Origin: Pontibacter amylolyticus
GTDB lineage: Bacteria; Bacteroidota; Bacteroidia; Cytophagales; Hymenobacteraceae
Direction of reading: 5' to 3'
NCBI RefSeq assembly: GCF_014638845.1
Contig: NZ_BMFP01000001.1
Coordinates: 269,327 to 333,326, forward strand
Length of the DNA stretch: 64,000 nucleotides
The notes under the pieces are model-generated. The model was not told the DNA's origin, searched no databases, and was given only the letters and a program-made list of their open reading frames with translations. Each line of letters begins with the position of its first letter. The first letter of the stretch is position 1. Both the position numbers and the translations under genes were made by a program. Shown here in pieces: positions 56,319 to 64,000 of this stretch.

Positions 56319-57152
56319 CTATTTCTCGTAGGTATAGCTTTCGCTTATGGCTGGCACCTGTGGGTGAGTCTGCAGTTTAGAGTAGCGCTGCTTTGGCATA
56401 CCGGACTCGTGGTAGCTGTAGGTATAGACTTCGGTATCACGGAAGCCCGGGTTGTTCTGAAACAACTTCACGCCAGGCAAATACATAGTGCTCTGGATGT
56501 AAGGCAGCGGGTTCGGGCTGTTGTCGTAGCCTCCCCAGGTAATCGTTATCGGTGCACTCAGGTCCTCGGCCTTGCTGCTCGTAGACCATGCCTGTACCAG
56601 TTCCGTCAGGTTACCCTTCGCGTCATACTTGTAGTCAATCACATGGAGTCTGCCTTCCGCCATAGTAGCATAGCTGATGTTGGCTTCGCGTACTAGCCTG
56701 TCGCCGTTGTAGGCATAGGTATAGCGGTAGATCGGCTGATGATCGCGCGAGTAAGTAACAGCTTCTATCACCCTATCACCTTCGTAGGTATAGAGCAGGT
56801 AGTGCTCGCCTCCCTTAAAGTTGAGACGCACGGGCTTATCACCTTCCCAGATCACGGTATAGCCATGCGTAAGCTGATCGGTATAGCTCAGCTCCACCAG
56901 CCGGTTTTGCGCATCGTAACGGAAAACGCGTGTGCCAAACTGCTTGAGCAGGCTATTGGTCGTCACCGGTGTCTGGGTTGGGTTAGTGGGCGGTGTGGTA
57001 GTAGGCGGCGTTGTGGTTGGTGTACCTGTAGAAGGTTTAGTTGGTACAGCAGGCATGATCACATCTTCTTCGCAGGAAGTAAGCGTGAGCAAGGAGATTC
57101 CAAATCCGGCCAACAGCACGATTAAACGGGGTTTTACGCTATAACTTTTCAT
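56319..57152 (-). CDS. lipoprotein with Thr/Pro linker and YD/RHS-like repeats
   Basis: 277 aa with lipobox LTSC (Cys27). A Thr-Pro-rich linker (about 36-66, TTTPPTTTPPTNPT) leads to a beta-rich part with FRYDAQNRLVELSYT, LLYTYEGDRVIEAVTYS, RYTYAYNGDRLVREANIS and DYKYDAKGNLTELVQAW, i.e. several degenerate YD-type repeats as in RHS/DUF4595-like surface proteins. It probably sits on the outer membrane. Function unknown. Confidence 0.8.
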   Translation of the reverse strand: MKSYSVKPRLIVLLAGFGISLLTLTSCEEDVIMPAVPTKPSTGTPTTTPPTTTPPTNPTQTPVTTNSLLKQFGTRVFRYDAQNRLVELSYTDQLTHGYTVIWEGDKPVRLNFKGGEHYLLYTYEGDRVIEAVTYSRDHQPIYRYTYAYNGDRLVREANISYATMAEGRLHVIDYKYDAKGNLTELVQAWSTSSKAEDLSAPITITWGGYDNSPNPLPYIQSTMYLPGVKLFQNNPGFRDTEVYTYSYHESGMPKQRYSKLQTHPQVPAISESYTYEK

Positions 57153-57332
57153 AGTTTTATTTGTGGTATATTCAAAATACCTTTATCAAGATATATGCCA
57201 AAAATTAGGAAGGGCTAATATTCTGGGCGAAGGGTGAGATAAAGGTGGTGGAAAGCAGAGTTTTATATAGCTCATAGAACTTAAGACCTTGTATTAAATC
57301 TAAGTCTATCAGTAAATTGCTATATTGTCGAG

Positions 57333-58298
57333 ATGAAACAGACGAGCTCCACTGCCACTCCTCCGGCACTTAGTGCCTATCTGAAGAGGTTTATCAAGCT
57401 GCGCCAAGGCGTGACTAAATATGGAAGGGCACCACACAAGCCTGTGCTGCTGCTTACATTTATTGAGCTGTTTGAAAAGGCCGAACTATCAGAGAACAGG
57501 GTATACATTTCACCTGAACTGGTAGCGAGGTTTAAGGAAACGTTTGCACTACTGGTGAGAACATCGCATACGTCTGATTTCTCTTTGCCATTTTATCACC
57601 TGGCAACCGAAGGATTTTGGAGTGTTAGAACAAAAATGGGTGGAATTCTTCAGGTACACATTAGAAGTATCCATACTCTTAGTGAAGTAGTAGAATTCGG
57701 TTATTTTGCTGATGACCTCTATACCTTACTTCTGGACACAGCGTCTCGCAATATTTTGAAGACTGCTATACTAGACCACTATTTCCCCGATACAAAAGCC
57801 GAGTATCTCAATACTAAACAAGGTGGGTACATTCAAAACCTGCAAAGCTATCTGCTAAACGAGAGTCCTGCCAGCTATACCTTGGCATTGAACGAAAATG
57901 ACGAAGAAGAAGCTTTTATACGAGGCGGGATGTTCAAAAAACTTGTCCCGCAAGTTTACAACCATACCTGCTGTATTTCAGGTATGCGCTTAGTTTCCAA
58001 TCACGGATTTTCTATGATTGATGCCTGTCATATTGTTCCTTTCAGCCTCAGTAAAGACGACAAGATTAACAATGGTTTAGCCCTCTGTCCTAACCTTCAC
58101 CGTGCCTTTGACCGCGGGCTTATCTCAGTAGATGAGAAGTTGAAAGTGCTGGTATCAGATACCATTGCAGAGGACTTATCAAATAACTATGCCCTTTTGC
58201 ATCTCAGAGGCAAGCCACTAACGTTGCCTTTTGGTGAAAAGCATTTTCCAAGTTTATCAAACTTATCTTGGCATCGTAAGCATGTGTTTAAAAATTAA
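57333..58298 (+). CDS. HNH endonuclease with SBD-like N-terminal domain (possible type IV restriction enzyme)
   Basis: 321 aa. The N-terminal part (about 12-150, LRQGVTKYGRAPHKPVLLLTFIELFEKAEL, LPFYHLATEGFWSV) resembles the SBD domain that reads phosphorothioated DNA in ScoMcrA-type enzymes. The C-terminal HNH_2-like nuclease has CCISGMRL, IDACHIVPFSLSKDDKINNGLALCPNLHRAFDRGLIS. Known relatives cut modified DNA or are 'putative restriction endonucleases'. The gene is more AT-rich than its neighbours and has no dnd or methylase partner, which suggests transfer. The modification specificity cannot be read. Confidence 0.82.
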   Translation: MKQTSSTATPPALSAYLKRFIKLRQGVTKYGRAPHKPVLLLTFIELFEKAELSENRVYISPELVARFKETFALLVRTSHTSDFSLPFYHLATEGFWSVRTKMGGILQVHIRSIHTLSEVVEFGYFADDLYTLLLDTASRNILKTAILDHYFPDTKAEYLNTKQGGYIQNLQSYLLNESPASYTLALNENDEEEAFIRGGMFKKLVPQVYNHTCCISGMRLVSNHGFSMIDACHIVPFSLSKDDKINNGLALCPNLHRAFDRGLISVDEKLKVLVSDTIAEDLSNNYALLHLRGKPLTLPFGEKHFPSLSNLSWHRKHVFKN

Positions 58299-58327
58299 AT
58301 TTACTAAATTATAATACCTTTACCCCC

Positions 58328-58657
58328 ATGCCCCACCAACCCCACTACTCCCCCATGGCCCGCCAGTTGTTCGGCCAGTTCCTGGACCAGGAAATAGACC
58401 GCGACACCCTGATCGGGCGTTTGCAGGAAATGGAACTGCAGCTGCAGGCGGATGCCGACGAGGAAAACGAGGATGAAGAGGTAATGGAAAGCACACGTTC
58501 GCTGCGTATCCGCATTTTCGGGGGCGATACGCTGGGCATGAGCATCAGCGAGATAGAGCAGGACCTGCAGGATCCCGCCCACCCCAACGCCCAGATCCTG
58601 ATGCGGGGCATTGCCTTCGGACTGGCGGAAGATGAGCTGGAGGTGCATTTCGAATAA
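58328..58657 (+). CDS. small acidic protein, unknown
   Basis: 109 aa from ATG 58328. Acidic helical part LQEMELQLQADADEENEDEEVMES, then RSLRIRIFGGDTLGMSISEIEQDL and a C-terminal GIAFGLAEDELEVHFE. No signal, no cysteine, no family recognised. The codon usage is typical of the window, unlike the HNH gene before it. Alternative start ATG 58355. Confidence 0.55.
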   Translation: MPHQPHYSPMARQLFGQFLDQEIDRDTLIGRLQEMELQLQADADEENEDEEVMESTRSLRIRIFGGDTLGMSISEIEQDLQDPAHPNAQILMRGIAFGLAEDELEVHFE

Positions 58658-58698
58658 AAAAATTACGTACCTTTATTCTATACCTTAAATCTATACCT

Positions 58699-58806
58699 AT
58701 GGCAAAGTCACAAGACGCAAAAAAGGATGTAAAGAAAAAGCCGGCTAAAACTCCAAAGGAAAAGCAGGCTGCTAAACTCGAAAAGAAAAAGAAAAGCTAC
58801 GACTAA
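58699..58806 (+). CDS. 35 aa lysine-rich peptide
   Basis: ATG 58699 to TAA 58804-58806. MAKSQDAKKDVKKKPAKTPK is followed by EKQAAKLEKKKKSYD; 14 of 35 residues are Lys. CTATACCT ends at the start codon's first base minus one. A terminator follows. Comparable short basic proteins are found in other Bacteroidota and may bind nucleic acid, which is an inference from charge only. Confidence 0.6.
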   Translation: MAKSQDAKKDVKKKPAKTPKEKQAAKLEKKKKSYD

Positions 58807-58851
58807 CGTATAAGCCCTGTCGCATCCGGCAGGTATACCCACACTATTTTG

Positions 58852-58886
58852 AAAAGCAGCAGACGGAAACGTTTGCTGCTTTTTTG
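58852..58886 (+). terminator. terminator after the lysine-rich peptide gene
   Basis: Stem AAAAGCAGCA / TGCTGCTTTT with a 13-nt loop and T-tract. Confidence 0.8.
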
Positions 58887-58987
58887 CTTTCCGGAATGCC
58901 CGATGCTATACTTAAAATTGTATGACTTAATTATATAGCATATCTTTAATATTTATACCATACACCCATCTTCAAACCACACCGCTT

Positions 58988-60052
58988 ATGAAGCAACTTT
59001 TACTACTAATCCTTTTTCTTGCCCTACCACTCGCAACTGCTTTCGCACAGGTAATTGAAGAACTGGATGTAATGCCGCCTCAGCAGATACAGCTGGAAGT
59101 ATACTACAAGCTTATCGAAGAGAAAGGGAAATTTGGCCTCGCTGATTACGAAGGGAAGGTTGTTGTGCCCGCCAGGTATACCTCCGTGGCATACAAAGGA
59201 TATGAGCCTCACATCAGAGTGGAACTGGACGGAAAATTCGGGCTCATGGATACGGAGCAGAAGCTCCTTCTGCCGATCCGGTACAGCAAACTGGAGGTAT
59301 TCTTTCAGCGCACCGATGTATTCTATGTCGAGTACCAGGTGGAGGGAAAACGCAAAACGGATATCATCACGGAAACTGGCAGCAGCATCCTGCCGGCAGG
59401 GGCCGTACTACGGGGCTACCATGGTGCTGAGATCATGATCACGGTGAACAGCAAAGAAGCCCTGATAGATGGTGAAAGCGGCTCCTACCTGCTCAAACCC
59501 ATTTACGACAGTGTGAACAGCCAGGGAGACCGGTACCGGGTTTGCCTGAACGGGAAATGCGGGTTCATCGACAAAAAAACACACAAGGTGCTCGTGCCGC
59601 TTATCTACGACGACGAGTACACTTATTACAGAAACGGCCTGGTCATCCTGGTGCTGAAAGGCAAAGCGGGTGTGATGGACGAGCAGGGAAATACCGTTAT
59701 CCCTTTTGCGTACGAGAAGATACGTTCGGGCAGCGACAACAAGATCTTCAATGTCAGAAACACTGCTAAGAAGGAGGCGCTGTTTCAGGCCGATGGCAAA
59801 CAGTTTACGGCCTGGTACGATTACATTACAGACGACATCAGCAAGCAATTCTACTACTACCGCCAGGATCCCCCTTCCGGAGATGTTTATAAGTTTGGTT
59901 ATGTAGATAAGTCTGGAAAAGACATAACAGGCGCTGTTTTCGATAAACCCGTTATGTTCTACGCTTCTGACAATTGCATTGAACTGAAGAAGGATGGCCA
60001 GACCGTATACCTGACCAAAGAAGGAAAAATAACGAAGAAGAACTGCAAATAG
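58988..60052 (+). CDS. WG-repeat protein, exported
   Basis: 354 aa with a signal peptide (MKQLLLLILFLALPLATAFAQ). At least five WG-type repeats of about 45-55 aa: KGKFGLADYEGKVVVPARY, DGKFGLMDTEQKLLLPIRY, NGKCGFIDKKTHKVLVPLIY, KGKAGVMDEQGNTVIPFAY and YKFGYVDKSGKDITGAVF. WG repeats form a beta-rich solenoid for protein binding; the function is unknown. Probably periplasmic or surface located. Confidence 0.88.
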   Translation: MKQLLLLILFLALPLATAFAQVIEELDVMPPQQIQLEVYYKLIEEKGKFGLADYEGKVVVPARYTSVAYKGYEPHIRVELDGKFGLMDTEQKLLLPIRYSKLEVFFQRTDVFYVEYQVEGKRKTDIITETGSSILPAGAVLRGYHGAEIMITVNSKEALIDGESGSYLLKPIYDSVNSQGDRYRVCLNGKCGFIDKKTHKVLVPLIYDDEYTYYRNGLVILVLKGKAGVMDEQGNTVIPFAYEKIRSGSDNKIFNVRNTAKKEALFQADGKQFTAWYDYITDDISKQFYYYRQDPPSGDVYKFGYVDKSGKDITGAVFDKPVMFYASDNCIELKKDGQTVYLTKEGKITKKNCK

Positions 60053-60066
60053 GCCGATGCAGGTCT

Positions 60067-60114
60067 GGAAGGTATACCTGGAAATAGCGTCAATAACAAC
60101 CAGGTATACCTTCC
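60067..60114. repeat. inverted repeat made of two GGTATACC words
   Basis: Arms 60067-60081 (GGAAGGTATACCTGG) and 60100-60114 (CCAGGTATACCTTCC) are exact complements with an 18-nt loop. Each arm has the self-complementary GGTATACC. It lies 15 bp after the WG-repeat gene and may end transcription, though the T-tract is weak. Confidence 0.7.
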
Positions 60115-60154
60115 AATTTATGCTTCGGATATAGTGTAAATACCAGGCAATCTG

Positions 60155-60162
60155 TATATTTG
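60155..60162 (+). promoter_or_regulatory. -7 box upstream of the lipoprotein/barrel pair
   Basis: TATATTTG matches TAnnTTTG, 39 bp before ATG 60202. No TTG at the usual distance. Confidence 0.5.
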
Positions 60163-60201
60163 CTCTCTCCTATACCTTGTGTTAATATCCGCCCTTCGCC
60201 T

Positions 60202-62031
60202 ATGAAGCAACTTTTACGCCTGCTGCTCGGGATCGTCCCGTGCCTTTTTCTTGCCTGCGACTACACTCCATCCGGAAGCCACTTTGAGGAGGTAAGCCCT
60301 CAGGTCGAAGTGATAGGCGATATCGAACTAGACAATTTTCCGTCGCAGGACACCCTGATGCTGCGGGGATCGGTCAATCTTAATTTCAACGTTTCCCTTC
60401 CGGGGCGCACCATCTATTCTGTCGAGCTTTTGCTGGGGAAAAATTCGCTGGGCGTTACTTCGTCTGCCACAGGGGGGCGCCTGCTCCAGACCAGCGAATA
60501 TGCCGACGGCTATTATACGCTCCAATTGAATGTGCTAGGCAACTCGGGTACCGGTAGCCTGGCAGACAAGTCGGGGGTTGAGGGCGTGCAGGTATACAGA
60601 ACCTGGGTGGTGTACATTGATAACACGCCGCCAAAGCCTGTTACGCTCACCAGTGTAAAAGCAGAGGGTGGCAGCCTGAAGCTGGAATGGAAAAAGTACA
60701 GGGGAACCGGCTTCCAGAAATACGAGATCCACCGGATCTACCCAGGCCTGGTTTACGGGATCCTGACGGCCACGATTACCGACCCGAACCAGACGACCTG
60801 GTTCGACGAAGACTACCTTGGAGAGCAGATTTCCTACCGGGTGGTGACGCGGGTAAACGGGTACTATTATGACCTGGCCAGCAATTCGATCCCTTACTTT
60901 TACCCCAAACCGCATGTGCTGGGGAGTACCATCAGCCCCGAAAAGGAGCTTACCATCACGTTCAGTTCCACCCCCTTCACCACAAATTTTGGGAGCTACG
61001 AACTGACCCTGAATTCCAACAGGGTTATCACCCTTACCAATCCAAAGGACACCGTTGTTACCATACCTGCCAATATATTTGGGGAAGAGCTGCATGCCAC
61101 CCTGGCCACGTACTCCAGGTCATACCCCAGCCCCGGCTCAAGGTCGGTGAGGGACTTTGCCATACTGGAAGGTATAGGCGCTCCCTGGGGGCCACAGGAC
61201 GTAGACAGGCTGTTCGGGAAGACCACTTCCGGAAAGCTTTACTTTGCTGACCGAGGCTATATCAAGGTAGTGGACGCGGCCACCCGCCATGTCTTGCAGG
61301 AGCGGAATGTCATGTACGACCAGATAGGCAGCGAGAAGCAGGACGTGATCTCCCAGGATGGCAAGATCCTTTACAGCATCATCAACTATGCCATACACAG
61401 GCTGGACCCTCTCACACTGCAGACGCTGGCTACCTATGAGCTGAACGATTTACTGCCGTATGAGTTCTACCACTTCAGTATGCTGGATGGGGTGAGCAAC
61501 ACTAACCGGCTGATTCTGCGGGCCCGGAGCGCGGACTATTACGAAGACACGAAGGATTATGCCTATGTGATTGATATGGATCAGAAAAAGGTCATCACCG
61601 CTGTGGAGGCCGACCTGCATTATAGCTATTCCATGATCAGCCCGGATGGGAGAACCATCAACGCATCGGACCAAGTGTATGTAGAGCAGTCCAATGGCTC
61701 CTGGAAACAGTTGTCTTTGACAAAACAGGAGGCCAATAGCCTGAAGTTTCATACTGTCAGTCCGCTGTTCTATACTACCAAAGGATCCACTATCTCCTTT
61801 TATTCCACTACAGATGGCACGCTGCAGTCAACGTTTCAGACAGAAAGGGAGCTATACCCGATTGACACGGATCCGGTGACTGGCCATCTCTATGGCAGCA
61901 GTTATAACCAGCTCTTTATTTACAACAGCAGTACGGGCCAACTGGTCAACAAACTTGATATAGCGGATGGCACCCTTGTGTTCCTTTACAACAACACGCT
62001 CTATTCCGGCAACCGCTATCTAAAACTGTAA
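60202..62031 (+). CDS. large surface lipoprotein with Fn3-like and beta-propeller-like parts
   Basis: I chose ATG 60202 (609 aa) because it begins the lipoprotein signal (MKQLLRLLLG, LAC with Cys19). Residues about 130-240 look like a fibronectin III domain (PPKPVTLTSVKAEGGSLKLEWKKYRGTG). About 310-609 has repeating blades with GKLYFADRGYIKVVDAATRHVL, DGKILYSIINYAIHRLDPLTLQ, YAYVIDMDQKKV and GHLYGSSYNQLFIYNSSTG, as in YVTN/WD-like propellers. It is coupled (4 bp) to a barrel protein, suggesting a surface complex. Function unknown. Confidence 0.8.
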   Translation: MKQLLRLLLGIVPCLFLACDYTPSGSHFEEVSPQVEVIGDIELDNFPSQDTLMLRGSVNLNFNVSLPGRTIYSVELLLGKNSLGVTSSATGGRLLQTSEYADGYYTLQLNVLGNSGTGSLADKSGVEGVQVYRTWVVYIDNTPPKPVTLTSVKAEGGSLKLEWKKYRGTGFQKYEIHRIYPGLVYGILTATITDPNQTTWFDEDYLGEQISYRVVTRVNGYYYDLASNSIPYFYPKPHVLGSTISPEKELTITFSSTPFTTNFGSYELTLNSNRVITLTNPKDTVVTIPANIFGEELHATLATYSRSYPSPGSRSVRDFAILEGIGAPWGPQDVDRLFGKTTSGKLYFADRGYIKVVDAATRHVLQERNVMYDQIGSEKQDVISQDGKILYSIINYAIHRLDPLTLQTLATYELNDLLPYEFYHFSMLDGVSNTNRLILRARSADYYEDTKDYAYVIDMDQKKVITAVEADLHYSYSMISPDGRTINASDQVYVEQSNGSWKQLSLTKQEANSLKFHTVSPLFYTTKGSTISFYSTTDGTLQSTFQTERELYPIDTDPVTGHLYGSSYNQLFIYNSSTGQLVNKLDIADGTLVFLYNNTLYSGNRYLKL

Positions 62032-62035
62032 GGCT

Positions 62036-62755
62036 ATGTCATACCCGAAAACTTTCCTGCTGGCAGTATGTCTGCTGCTGACTGCCAACACAACCATAGC
62101 GCAGTCGAAGGTATACCTGGAGCCGCGGTTAGGTTTTGGCACTTTCCGGATGCAATCGATGAAGGAGTTGCAGCGCGTTATGATCGCCAACACCGGCCTG
62201 AATGCAAAGGCTACGGATACCTATGGCTCTTATTTTCAGTTTGGCCTCAATGTGGTGTCTGAAATAGGGGATCAATCCCGCATCGGATTTTTCATCGAGC
62301 ACGGGTCTACCGGTGGTCGGGTGGCTTATGCAGACTACTCCGGTGAGTTTTTGCTGGACACTCCGCTCAATTACAATGCCTTCGGAGGTTTGTTCTATCA
62401 CCACCAAGCCATCAAAGAAAGTAAGTTACGCTATGTGGCAGGGGCAGAATTGCATATGCTGATGACGAACATGAAGCTGGAGGCCTATACCAAAATAAAC
62501 AGCCAAACCGAAAGCAGTGACGATAAGTTTAGCTCGTATGGTTTGGGCTTCAAGCCATTCGTGGGACTGCAGTATCCTTTAATGCATTTTCCAACGACCC
62601 TCTCTTTGGGTTACTTTGTGGATACGAACTATCCCTTCCATGTACCGGGTGAGCCAAAACAGCAACTTGTCATCAACAGCAACAACAAAACGATACATCC
62701 TGGCTGGAACGGCCTGCGCGTCAACCTGGCCGTCTCTATCCCCATCGTCCGATAG
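62036..62755 (+). CDS. outer-membrane beta-barrel protein partnered with the lipoprotein
   Basis: 239 aa with a signal peptide (to about AQSK, residue 23). The mature part has alternating strands (YLEPRLGFGTF, YFQFGLNVVSEIG, RIGFFIEHGSTGGRV, FGGLFYHHQAI, LRYVAGAELHM, TLSLGYFVDTNYPF) and ends NLAVSIPIVR. This fits a small outer-membrane barrel of about 8-10 strands. It begins 4 bp after the lipoprotein gene. No known family; it may anchor or display the lipoprotein. Confidence 0.75.
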   Translation: MSYPKTFLLAVCLLLTANTTIAQSKVYLEPRLGFGTFRMQSMKELQRVMIANTGLNAKATDTYGSYFQFGLNVVSEIGDQSRIGFFIEHGSTGGRVAYADYSGEFLLDTPLNYNAFGGLFYHHQAIKESKLRYVAGAELHMLMTNMKLEAYTKINSQTESSDDKFSSYGLGFKPFVGLQYPLMHFPTTLSLGYFVDTNYPFHVPGEPKQQLVINSNNKTIHPGWNGLRVNLAVSIPIVR

Positions 62756-62761
62756 GCCCTC

Positions 62762-63658
62762 TCAGCGGTGCTGCTCATACCTGTTCGCCTGTACTATCTG
62801 CTGCAGTGCTTTGATTTCTTCAGGTGTTAAATCTGCACTTTTACTGGCCAGTAGCGCCTCCTCCAGCTGCTCTTCGGTGCGTATGCCTAGCACGGCCGCA
62901 CTCACTGCCGGGTGGTGCAAGGTATAGCGCACCGCCACCTCAGCTGCCATGCGGTTTGAGCCCGCTACTTTTCGTACGGCGTTGACCGCCTGTTGCACCT
63001 CCTCTAAGGTAAAGCCGAGGTAGGGTTTGGCAGGCTTGCCGGCCAGCAGACCCTGCGCCAGGCTTCCACGGGCCAATACGCCCATCCCCTGCTCCTGCAG
63101 CAGGTCCAGCACCGACTCCTCCGGCCTGCGGTCGAGCAGACTGTACTGCAGCATCACGCTCGCTATACCTGAACGACTGACATACTCCCGTATCACATTG
63201 GGCCGGATAGACGAGATGCCGTAGTGCCGGATCTTGCCCTGTTCTTTCAGCAGTTCAAAGGCCTCGATGGTGTCGTCGATCGGATCGTCGATGGTGCCGC
63301 CGTGCAATTGGTACAGGTCGATGTAGTCGGTTTGCAGCCGCCGGAGGCTCTCTTCCACGGCCTGCAGGATGTACCTTTTGGTAGGATTCCAGTCCCAGCC
63401 GCTGCCATCCTCCCGCCACTGGTTGCCGACTTTCGTCGCGAGGATCACCTGCTCCCGCCTGCCTGCAAACGCCTTCCCGACCGTTTCCTCGTTTGCGCCT
63501 TTGTCGTACAGATCGGCTGTGTCGAAGAAGTTAATCCCCTGCTCCAGCGCATGGTGCAGGAGCCTCGCATTCGCCGCCTGGTCGCTCCCCAGCGACATAC
63601 ACCCAAAGGCGATTTCACTTATCCGGAGGTCTGATTTTCCCAACTGATTGTAGGTCAT
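62762..63658 (-). CDS. aldo/keto reductase
   Basis: 298 aa NADPH-dependent TIM-barrel oxidoreductase. Catalytic tetrad: Asp46 and Tyr51 in FFDTADLYDKG, Lys76 in ILATKVG, His119 in LYQLHGG. Also SLRRLQTDYIDL and LLEGYSLLDRRPEE-like segment LQYSLLDRRPEES. It is the 'YghZ/YdjG-like' short type without C-terminal extension. Substrate unknown. It converges with the barrel gene, 6 bp apart. Confidence 0.92.
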   Translation of the reverse strand: MTYNQLGKSDLRISEIAFGCMSLGSDQAANARLLHHALEQGINFFDTADLYDKGANEETVGKAFAGRREQVILATKVGNQWREDGSGWDWNPTKRYILQAVEESLRRLQTDYIDLYQLHGGTIDDPIDDTIEAFELLKEQGKIRHYGISSIRPNVIREYVSRSGIASVMLQYSLLDRRPEESVLDLLQEQGMGVLARGSLAQGLLAGKPAKPYLGFTLEEVQQAVNAVRKVAGSNRMAAEVAVRYTLHHPAVSAAVLGIRTEEQLEEALLASKSADLTPEEIKALQQIVQANRYEQHR

Positions 63659-64000
63659 GGTGGTTAAGTTTTGCGTTGTTTGTTTCTATAGCGTGGTTTG
63701 GGGGAGAAGGTTGGGAATGTACTGGCTCTCTTCTTTTGAAGAGCGCCCCTGTCGCAGAACGGGAGGAAAAGTAAAACGGTAGGGACAGGTCGCGACCTGT
63801 CCGAATCGTGCACAGGTATTAGTTGTCTGAATCAGAATTTACAGGATTTAAGAGGGCCCCTACCCCCAGAGGGGATTTTCTGCTGCTGCTTTCTCACGGG
63901 TATAGCCTTATAGTTTCAGCAGTCCTATTGCTATACCGTATCCAACCACCCCTAACCCCTCCTTGTCTAAGGCGGGGAATCTGTAATTGCCATTCCAAGG
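63659..64000. repeat. repeat-rich right edge
   Basis: Contains the 20-bp palindrome GGACAGGTCGCGACCTGTCC (63783-63802) followed by GAATCGTGCA, a GTCTGAATCAGAATTTACAGG repeat (from 63829), CCCCTACCCCCAGAGGGG (63855-63875), and a CCAACCACCCCTAACCCCTC block near 63940 that matches 46667-46708. No gene seen. Confidence 0.75.

Overview
The window looks like a chromosome segment of a Bacteroidota bacterium, most likely Cytophagales/Hymenobacteraceae and close to Pontibacter. This rests on several signs: Bacteroidota-type promoter boxes (TAnnTTTG), almost no Shine-Dalgarno sequences, many lipoproteins and barrel proteins, DUF4199-type and lmo0937-type small membrane proteins, GH92 and GHL10 carbohydrate enzymes, and intergenic GC-rich repeats typical of this phylum. 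Base composition is moderate (about half G+C by eye). I see no rRNA, tRNA, CRISPR array, transposase or phage gene.

Layout. 1-14 kb: the start of a topoisomerase IB gene at the left edge, then envelope and quality-control genes (M16 and two M48 proteases, App1-type phosphatase, MtgA, Lon-substrate-domain protein, phosphoesterase, lipid kinase, L,D-transpeptidase-like protein) and small lipoproteins. 14-23 kb: two tandem DUF4199-like proteins, an ABC-F ATPase, two tandem 49-50 aa lmo0937-type proteins, 3-hydroxyacyl-CoA dehydrogenase, DapD, a glycosyltransferase and FabH. 23-28.5 kb: a metal-uptake locus with a DtxR/MntR regulator, a TroA-like binding lipoprotein, a TroB-like ATPase, a TroC-like permease fused to a second DtxR-like domain, and a TroD-like permease. 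Its intergenic gaps are filled with repeats. 28.5-32.5 kb: thioredoxin-like protein, MnmE, GHL10 lipoprotein. 32.7-39.8 kb: three APC amino-acid permeases, an LPG-synthase-type membrane protein overlapping one of them, and two unrecognised small exported proteins. 39.9-43.7 kb (minus strand): glycosyltransferase, UDP-galactopyranose mutase and a GH1-like hydrolase, apparently one surface-glycan operon. 44-50 kb: a nuclease-like unknown, a sugar MFS transporter, a GH92 mannosidase and two repeat-rich gaps. 50-64 kb: exonuclease, PEP carboxylase, hydrolase, a two-domain SRPBCC gene broken by an in-frame TAG, VOC protein, lipoproteins, a possible type IV restriction enzyme, a WG-repeat protein, a lipoprotein/barrel pair and an aldo-keto reductase.

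Two things stand out. (1) The word GGTATA/TATACC (extended CAGGTATAG/CTATACCTG) is strongly over-represented on both strands, in genes and between them. I counted about 29 sites in the first 10 kb, against about 5 expected by chance. It sets codon choice (GGT-ATA, ATA-CCT, TAT-ACC), forms stop codons (Val-TAG at four gene ends), lies next to start codons and builds a hairpin. (2) The TroC-like permease carries a C-terminal DtxR-like repressor domain, the arrangement known from chlamydial YtgCR, in an operon that also encodes a free DtxR/MntR protein.
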